From contig CAWEEP010000042.1 in the NCBI GenBank assembly GCA_963808125.1, forward strand, positions 39,062 through 103,061: 64,000 nucleotides of DNA, given 5' to 3'. The translations under genes were made by a program, and so were the position numbers. Source of the stretch: CAWEEP01 sp963808125 (lineage in GTDB: Bacteria; Chloroflexota; Dormibacteria; Aeolococcales; Aeolococcaceae). Numbering within the stretch: the first letter of the stretch is position 1; each line of letters begins with the position of its first letter. The notes beneath the pieces were generated by a model. That model did not search any database, was not told the DNA's origin, and saw only the letters and a program-made list of their open reading frames with translations. This document shows positions 62,212 through 64,000 of the stretch, one piece after another.

Positions 62212-64000
62212 TCATCGACTCAGCGGTCGTCCGAGAGCCGGGCGGGTGGACAGCAGTGCGGGTCGTCCAGGAGTCGCCCGGGTGGCAGCACGCGGGTGCT
62301 TCCGGACCGTCAGCGTCACGCGCGCCGAGGTCGAGGCGCCCACACCGCCATCCCCAGCGTAGGAGGCGGCGATGCTCCGGCTCCCCGCCTCGCGGAAGGT
62401 GGTGACCAGGACGACCCGTCCATCGTGCAGCCGGGCGCTGCCGATGGCGCGGCCGCTGTCGGAGAAGGTAACCGTGCCGCGGGCCCGCGACCCTGTCGAG
62501 GTCACCGTGGCCGTCAGCGTCACCGGCTGCCCGACCCAGGCCGGGTTCGGCGACACGGACAGCGCCGTCCGGCTGGTTGGCGCGCCGACCGTCTCACCCA
62601 GTGCCGCAGACGTCGACGCCGCGTGACCGGCATCACCGCTGTAGACGGCGGTGAGGCTGTGGACGCCGCGCTGAGGGTGCTCACCGTGATCGCCGCGGAC
62701 CCGCCGCTCAGCGGCGCCGTGCCCACCGACGTCGATCCATCCATGAACGTCACCGCGCCCACCGGCTGCCCGGCGTTCGCCGTGACGACCGCCGTCAGGG
62801 TGACGGCGGCACCCGCCGGGGCGGGGTTGTCCGATGACGTCAGCGAGGTCGTGGTCGGCGCCGGCGCCGCCGGTTGAGAGATCGTCTGGGAGAAGGTGGG
62901 GGACTGGCTGACGGCGTTGAGGGGGTCGCCGCCGTAGGTGGCGCTCAGGCTGTGGGCACCGACGGCTAGGCTGCTGAGGGTGAGGCTGGCCGTGCCCGTG
63001 GCATCCAGGGTCGCGGTCCCCAGCGTCGTGGTGCCGTCCAGGAAGGTGACCGTCCCTGTGGGTGTGGCCCCGGCCCCCGTCACCGTCGCCGTCAGGGTGA
63101 TGGCGACCCCGACCGGAGCCGGGTTCTCTGACGAGGCCAGGGTGACGGCGGTCACCGCCGGCGACACCGTCTCGGTCAGCGCCGCCGAGGTGCTGCCCAG
63201 GGTCTGCGCATCCCCGCCGTAGGCCGCTGTCAGGTCGTGGTCGCCGACGGCGAGGCCTGTCACGGTGAGACTGGCCTCGGCCACCGGCGTCCAAGGTCCG
63301 CCGTGCCCAGGGTGGTGGTGCCGTCAAGGGAGGAGTCGTTACCCTGCCGCCGCTGTGATTGGTGGAGACGGAGGCGGTCAGGGTCACCGCCGCGGGATGG
63401 TCGACGGGGTTCGCGAGCTGGTCAGGGTCACCTGCGAGGCGGCCCGGGTGATGGTCTGCGTCAGTGTCGCGGCCTGGCTTCGGGGCGTTGAGGGCGTCCC
63501 CGCCATACTCGGCGCCGAGCTGGTGGTCGCCGACGCCCAGGCTGCTCAGGATGAGGCTGGCCGTGCCGGCGGCGTCCAGAGACGCGGTGCCGAGGGTGGT
63601 GGTGCCGTCGAGGAAGGTGACCGTCCCCGTGGGCGTGGCCCCGGCGCCCGTCACCGTCGCCGTCAGCGTCAGCGGTGTGTCCACGACCGACGGGTCCGCC
63701 GACGATGCCAGGCTGGTGCCGGTGGCCACGGTCGTCACCGTCTCCACCAGTTCAGGCGAGGTGCTGCCCTTGGTCTGGCTGTCTCACCGTAGACGGCGGT
63801 CAAAGAGTGGTTGCCGACGGCGAGGCCGGTCACGGTGAGGGCGGCCTTGCCCCCAGCGTCCAGGGAGGCGGTCCCCAGGCTGGTGGTGCCGTCGAGGAAG
63901 GTGACGGCGCTTCCGCTCCGCTGTGGTTGGTGGCGAGGGTGGCGGTCAGGGTGAAGGGTTCGAGGTAGGTGACCGGATTCGCCGAGCTGGCCAGGGTCAG
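62212..64000 (-). CDS. Ig-like (Big_3_5) tandem-repeat surface protein, partial
   Basis: The 5' part lies beyond the right edge. The minus strand encodes about six bacterial Ig-like domains of about 90 residues. Each carries PLTLTATVTGAGATPTGTVT, FLDGTTTLGTASLDAAGTAS and L-GVGDHQLGAEYGGD-type strands. They end with ASTSARVTLTVRKHPRAATR and the stop at 62212. Several frame changes (near 63480, 63300, 62880, 62690) break an otherwise continuous array. Such arrays form extended stalks in adhesins and secreted enzymes; the functional head is outside the window. The high repeat content also invites assembly errors. Confidence 0.65.

Overview
The window is GC-rich bacterial chromosome DNA, about 70% GC by eye. 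It has many GTG and TTG starts, tight 4-nt stop/start overlaps, two tRNA genes and one insertion sequence. I see no prophage, plasmid or CRISPR signature. Actinobacterial-type markers (a KGD-like fused 2-oxoglutarate dehydrogenase, an F420-dependent NADP reductase, a group III PPi-type phosphofructokinase) sit beside genes common in Chloroflexota and Dormibacterota (KdpFABC, LCP protein, DUF2905, Big_3_5-like repeats). A deep Terrabacteria lineage such as Dormibacterota or Chloroflexota is my best guess. That is inference, not proof.

Layout. 0-6.2 kb: a dnaJ fragment, then a 1431-residue lipoyl-PSBD-E2-E1 2-oxoglutarate dehydrogenase fusion followed at once by its E3 (lpd). 6.2-21 kb: an SDR, then a potassium region (kdpE-like regulator, two tiny membrane proteins including KdpF, kdpA, kdpB, kdpC, and a kinase-less KdpD sensor half with an internal degenerate duplication). 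The membrane/kinase half of KdpD lies separately at 19.5-20.7 kb. Between them are a NarL-type two-component pair with a DUF4097-like protein and a zinc-ribbon membrane protein. 21-26 kb: a stand-alone AsnC-type domain, a CDP-alcohol phosphatidyltransferase, threonine breakdown (tdh-kbl), an ECF sigma factor and a CopD-like membrane protein. 26.2-29.9 kb: a cobalamin riboswitch leading a lipoprotein and a complete ECF-type transporter (T, A, A', S). 29.9-32.1 kb: a membrane-protein gene cut by a 1002-bp IS5-family element with intact ends. 32-41 kb: membrane proteins, ispH, a mini biotinyl protein, a GNAT, tRNA-Arg, an NCS1 permease, a patatin, tRNA-Pro and an aldo/keto reductase. 41-46 kb: pdxS-pdxT, a GNAT-like protein, an R3H/SpoIIIAA-like ATPase and tmk. 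46-54 kb: MFS, GT87, AI-2E family, npdG, aldo/keto reductase and a secreted four-repeat DUF5666-like protein. 54-61 kb: sucCD, an LCP protein, a PPi-type pfk, an ada-alkA fusion, ogt and DUF2905. 61-64 kb: Ig-like repeat proteins on the minus strand, running off the end.

Metabolically, the ODH fusion plus lpd and sucCD cover 2-oxoglutarate to succinate. The PPi-type Pfk, PLP synthase (PdxST) and IspH add glycolysis, cofactor and isoprenoid steps. Ada-AlkA plus Ogt form an alkylation-repair unit.

A technical point colours the whole annotation. More than twenty single-base frame breaks, many in short G or C runs, interrupt otherwise complete conserved genes (kdpE, kdpA, kdpB, kdpC, kbl, the second ECF ATPase and S component, an aldo/keto reductase, pdxT, tmk, sucC, pfk, ada-alkA, ogt, DUF2905, the Ig-like genes). 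I read these as probable sequencing or assembly indels and annotate each gene across its breaks.
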